Shown here: positions 6,303 through 7,776 of the stretch, in pieces
Position numbering within the stretch: the first letter of the stretch is position 1
Layout of the letters: each line of letters opens with the position of its first letter
NCBI GenBank assembly: GCA_934661715.1
Contig: CAKUJL010000067.1
Location: 1-7,776, forward strand
Source of the DNA: an uncultured Oscillospiraceae bacterium
GTDB taxonomy: Bacteria; Bacillota; Clostridia; Oscillospirales; Oscillospiraceae
Length of the DNA: 7,776 nt
Direction of reading: 5' to 3'
The notes under the pieces: model-generated
Database searches by the model: none
What the model saw: only the letters and a program-made list of their open reading frames with translations
What the model was told of the DNA's origin: nothing
Translations under genes and position numbers: made by a program

Positions 6303-7466
6303 TCAAAGGGCGCTCTTTTTCTCCTTCGCACCGAGCACCGCGTAATACAGGCACGCGGCCAGTGCGCAGACAGAAAGTATGGAAAACGCAGCCGCGGACC
6401 TCCCTGCCTTATAAAACACACCGATCAGCATCAGCCCGCACGTCATGCCCACGCCGCGGTAGGCGACGAGCTTCAGATTCTGCGCCGAGCAGCTGATGGA
6501 CTGCGGGAAGTTCTCGCTCACCTTCTGCGTGATGGTCGAATACACCGCCGCGTAGGCCCCGCCGCCCGTGAACTGAAAAAATGCCGTCACCGGGACCGGC
6601 AGCCACCGGACGAGTGCCAGCGTGCCGACTCTGAAAAATTGCAGCAGGAACGCAAGGCCGATGAGCTTATTTGCGCCGAGCTTTTCGTGAAGCTTCGGGG
6701 CCAGCGCAAACATGATCGCCTCGCCAACCATCGCAACGGCGATAAAAACGCTCGTATACGACTGCGGATACCCGCTTGCCACAATGTGAAGCGCCTGAAA
6801 CTGCATGACAGACGACTCCGTAAAGCCCCAGACGACGAGCGTCAGGTAGATCGGAAGAAAGCTCTTGTGCCGCACGACGAGAAGATAGTCCTTGAGTGTC
6901 GCGCGTTCCTTCGCGCCCGCCTCCTTCGGAAGCCGCAGCACGGCAAGAAGGCACAGGCCCGCCGCGGCCCAGTAAATGACGAAAAGCGCCGTGAACCGGC
7001 TCTCATCGCGCATCAAAAGCCCCGCGAGAATCACGCCGACACCCGCTCCGATCGTGCCGCCCATGCGAAGACGGCCAAAGCGCTCGGGGTGGTCCTCCAG
7101 CCGCTTCATGAGCATCTGGTCGGCCACACCGTTGAAGGGAGAGTAGCCGATGCCGTAGATGACGACGGACAGCAGGATCATCGCGTAGGACGCGCTGACA
7201 TACAAAAGCGCCGTGCCGAGAATCATCGCGCCGGACAGCGCCAGAAGAAGGCTCCGGGTGCTTGAGATCTGGTCTCCGATGGCCCCGGCAAAGAGCGCCG
7301 CAGCGACCACGGCGATGGAAAACACGCTGTTGATGACCGCGATCTGCACGCCGCCGAGCCCCTTCGCCTCATAGAAAATGCCGAGATACGAGGCCAGCGC
7401 GTTTTCTCCCAGCCAGAACAGAAAATACAGGACAAAAAACAAAAAGACGCCCCGCCGCTTTTTCAT
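6303..7466 (-). CDS. MFS transporter, 12 transmembrane helices (MFS_1-like)
   Basis: 387 residues with about twelve hydrophobic segments in two halves separated by a charged loop (about 180-203). This is the layout of major facilitator transporters, which move small solutes using an ion gradient. GAIGDQISSTR (61-71) sits in the loop after helix 2, where MFS motif A lies, with Asp65 kept. RFGRLRMGGTIGAGVG (129-144) resembles the loop 4-5 region of the LacY/nucleoside-symporter/HcaT-like group, so a sugar, nucleoside or aromatic acid substrate is possible but not shown. The start at 7466 is backed by AAGGAG with a 7-nt spacer. The only upstream DNA before the terminator of the preceding gene is 28 nt, too short for a normal promoter. 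No neighbour points to a substrate; drug efflux remains possible. Confidence 0.88.
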   Translation of the reverse strand: MKKRRGVFLFFVLYFLFWLGENALASYLGIFYEAKGLGGVQIAVINSVFSIAVVAAALFAGAIGDQISSTRSLLLALSGAMILGTALLYVSASYAMILLSVVIYGIGYSPFNGVADQMLMKRLEDHPERFGRLRMGGTIGAGVGVILAGLLMRDESRFTALFVIYWAAAGLCLLAVLRLPKEAGAKERATLKDYLLVVRHKSFLPIYLTLVVWGFTESSVMQFQALHIVASGYPQSYTSVFIAVAMVGEAIMFALAPKLHEKLGANKLIGLAFLLQFFRVGTLALVRWLPVPVTAFFQFTGGGAYAAVYSTITQKVSENFPQSISCSAQNLKLVAYRGVGMTCGLMLIGVFYKAGRSAAAFSILSVCALAACLYYAVLGAKEKKSAL

Positions 7467-7494
7467 AATGCCTCTCCTTCAAAACCCCGGTTTC

Positions 7495-7525
7495 AAAAAA
7501 CAGGGACTGCTCGCGCAGTCCCTGT
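7495..7525 (-). terminator. Intrinsic terminator of the amidotransferase-like gene
   Basis: ACAGGGACTGC (7500-7510) and GCAGTCCCTGT (7515-7525) form a perfect 11-bp stem with a 4-nt loop, followed on the minus strand by U6 (7500-7495). It is a strong terminator 35 nt beyond the upstream stop codon and ends 28 nt before the MFS start. Confidence 0.88.
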
Positions 7526-7560
7526 CTTTCGCTTGCTGTTGGTTTGTACGGAATACCAGC

Positions 7561-7776
7561 TTAGATCGCGCCGGCAACCCAGCGGGTGATCTGCTGCCAG
7601 AAATGTGCATACTCCGGATGCTCCAGGAAATTGCCCGCCCAGTGGGGGCCAACGTCGGAGGTATAGACGCAGGAACGACCCTTGCCAACCTGACGAGTTG
7701 CGATCTGCACGTCGCCGTTGTAAGACGCGACCAGGTGTGCATCTTCACGCAGATAGACCGTGTTGTAACCCATAAG
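7561..7776 (-). CDS. Putative glutamine amidotransferase-like protein, C-terminal part (5' truncated)
   Basis: The frame runs off the window's right edge; 71 residues are visible, ending at the TAA at 7561-7563. The ATG at 7771-7773 is taken as internal, since no ribosome site can be seen and the domain is clearly incomplete. The stretch GKGRSCVYTSDVGPHWAGNF followed by a Tyr, FWQQITRWVAG end resembles the C-terminus of the putative glutamine amidotransferase family (PF07090, class I GATase-like fold), where GRV-YTSD-PHW and a final FW-Q--RW are typical. The nucleophile region lies outside the window, so activity cannot be judged. The assignment rests on remembered family patterns in a short piece. 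A strong terminator follows. Confidence 0.7.
   Translation of the reverse strand, partial: LMGYNTVYLREDAHLVASYNGDVQIATRQVGKGRSCVYTSDVGPHWAGNFLEHPEYAHFWQQITRWVAGAI

Noticed and set aside
6272..6320. 7-bp inverted repeat (GAGCGCC/GGCGCTC) followed by T5 near the end of the MFS gene
   Set aside because: The loop is 30 nt, the T run is on the strand opposite to the MFS gene, and one arm is in its coding end; probably chance.
6144..7265. Long plus-strand frame (373 codons) opposite the MFS and exonuclease genes
   Set aside because: Its Arg/His/Ala-rich, low-complexity product is typical of an antisense shadow of GC-rich coding DNA; no family, ribosome site or promoter.
1..7776. Search for an unusual multi-gene system, mobile element or CRISPR
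   Set aside because: No repeats with regular spacing, transposase, integrase, toxin-antitoxin or defence genes were seen; every larger gene fits a known family.

Overview
The window reads as ordinary chromosomal DNA from a GC-rich (high-50s % GC by eye) member of the Firmicutes/Clostridia, probably Oscillospirales-like. The grounds are strong AGGAGG-type ribosome binding sites, extended -10 promoters of the form TGATATA(A/C)T, short intergenic gaps with intrinsic terminators, and the style of the proteins. This placement is an inference; there is no rRNA or marker gene to settle it. I see no mobile element, phage gene, CRISPR array, tRNA or rRNA.

Layout. (1) Plus strand, 1-1204: the C-terminal end of an AMP-forming acyl-CoA ligase, cut by the window edge, then a multipass membrane acyltransferase-like protein of the DUF1624/HGSNAT type. 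A strong hairpin lies in their 55-nt gap. A bidirectional terminator (1213-1248) separates them from the next block. (2) Minus strand, 1250-4440: tex (S1/YqgF RNA-binding protein) followed after 26 nt by a type I L-asparaginase, very likely one operon. (3) 4441-4573: a divergent control region with back-to-back extended -10 promoters forming a perfect inverted repeat; tex is read leftward from it and a YjjG-type HAD nucleotidase rightward (4574-5254). (4) Minus strand, 5301-6193: a DnaQ-like DEDDh 3'-5' exonuclease and, 14 nt downstream, a small two-helix membrane protein, converging on the nucleotidase gene with a palindromic terminator between. (5) Minus strand, 6303-7466: a 12-helix MFS transporter. 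(6) 7561-7776, minus: the C-terminal end of a putative glutamine-amidotransferase-like protein, cut by the window edge, followed by a strong terminator just upstream of the MFS gene.

Functionally this is a housekeeping mix: lipid/CoA metabolism, cell-surface or metabolite acylation, asparagine catabolism, RNA-related Tex function, nucleotide-pool cleaning and DNA processing. Nothing looks like a new multi-gene system. The most interesting points are regulatory: the symmetric divergent promoter, a foldable tex leader, a hairpin at the predicted 5' end of the exonuclease mRNA, and two gaps (430-484 and 7467-7560) that hold a terminator-like hairpin but no recognisable promoter for the next gene.
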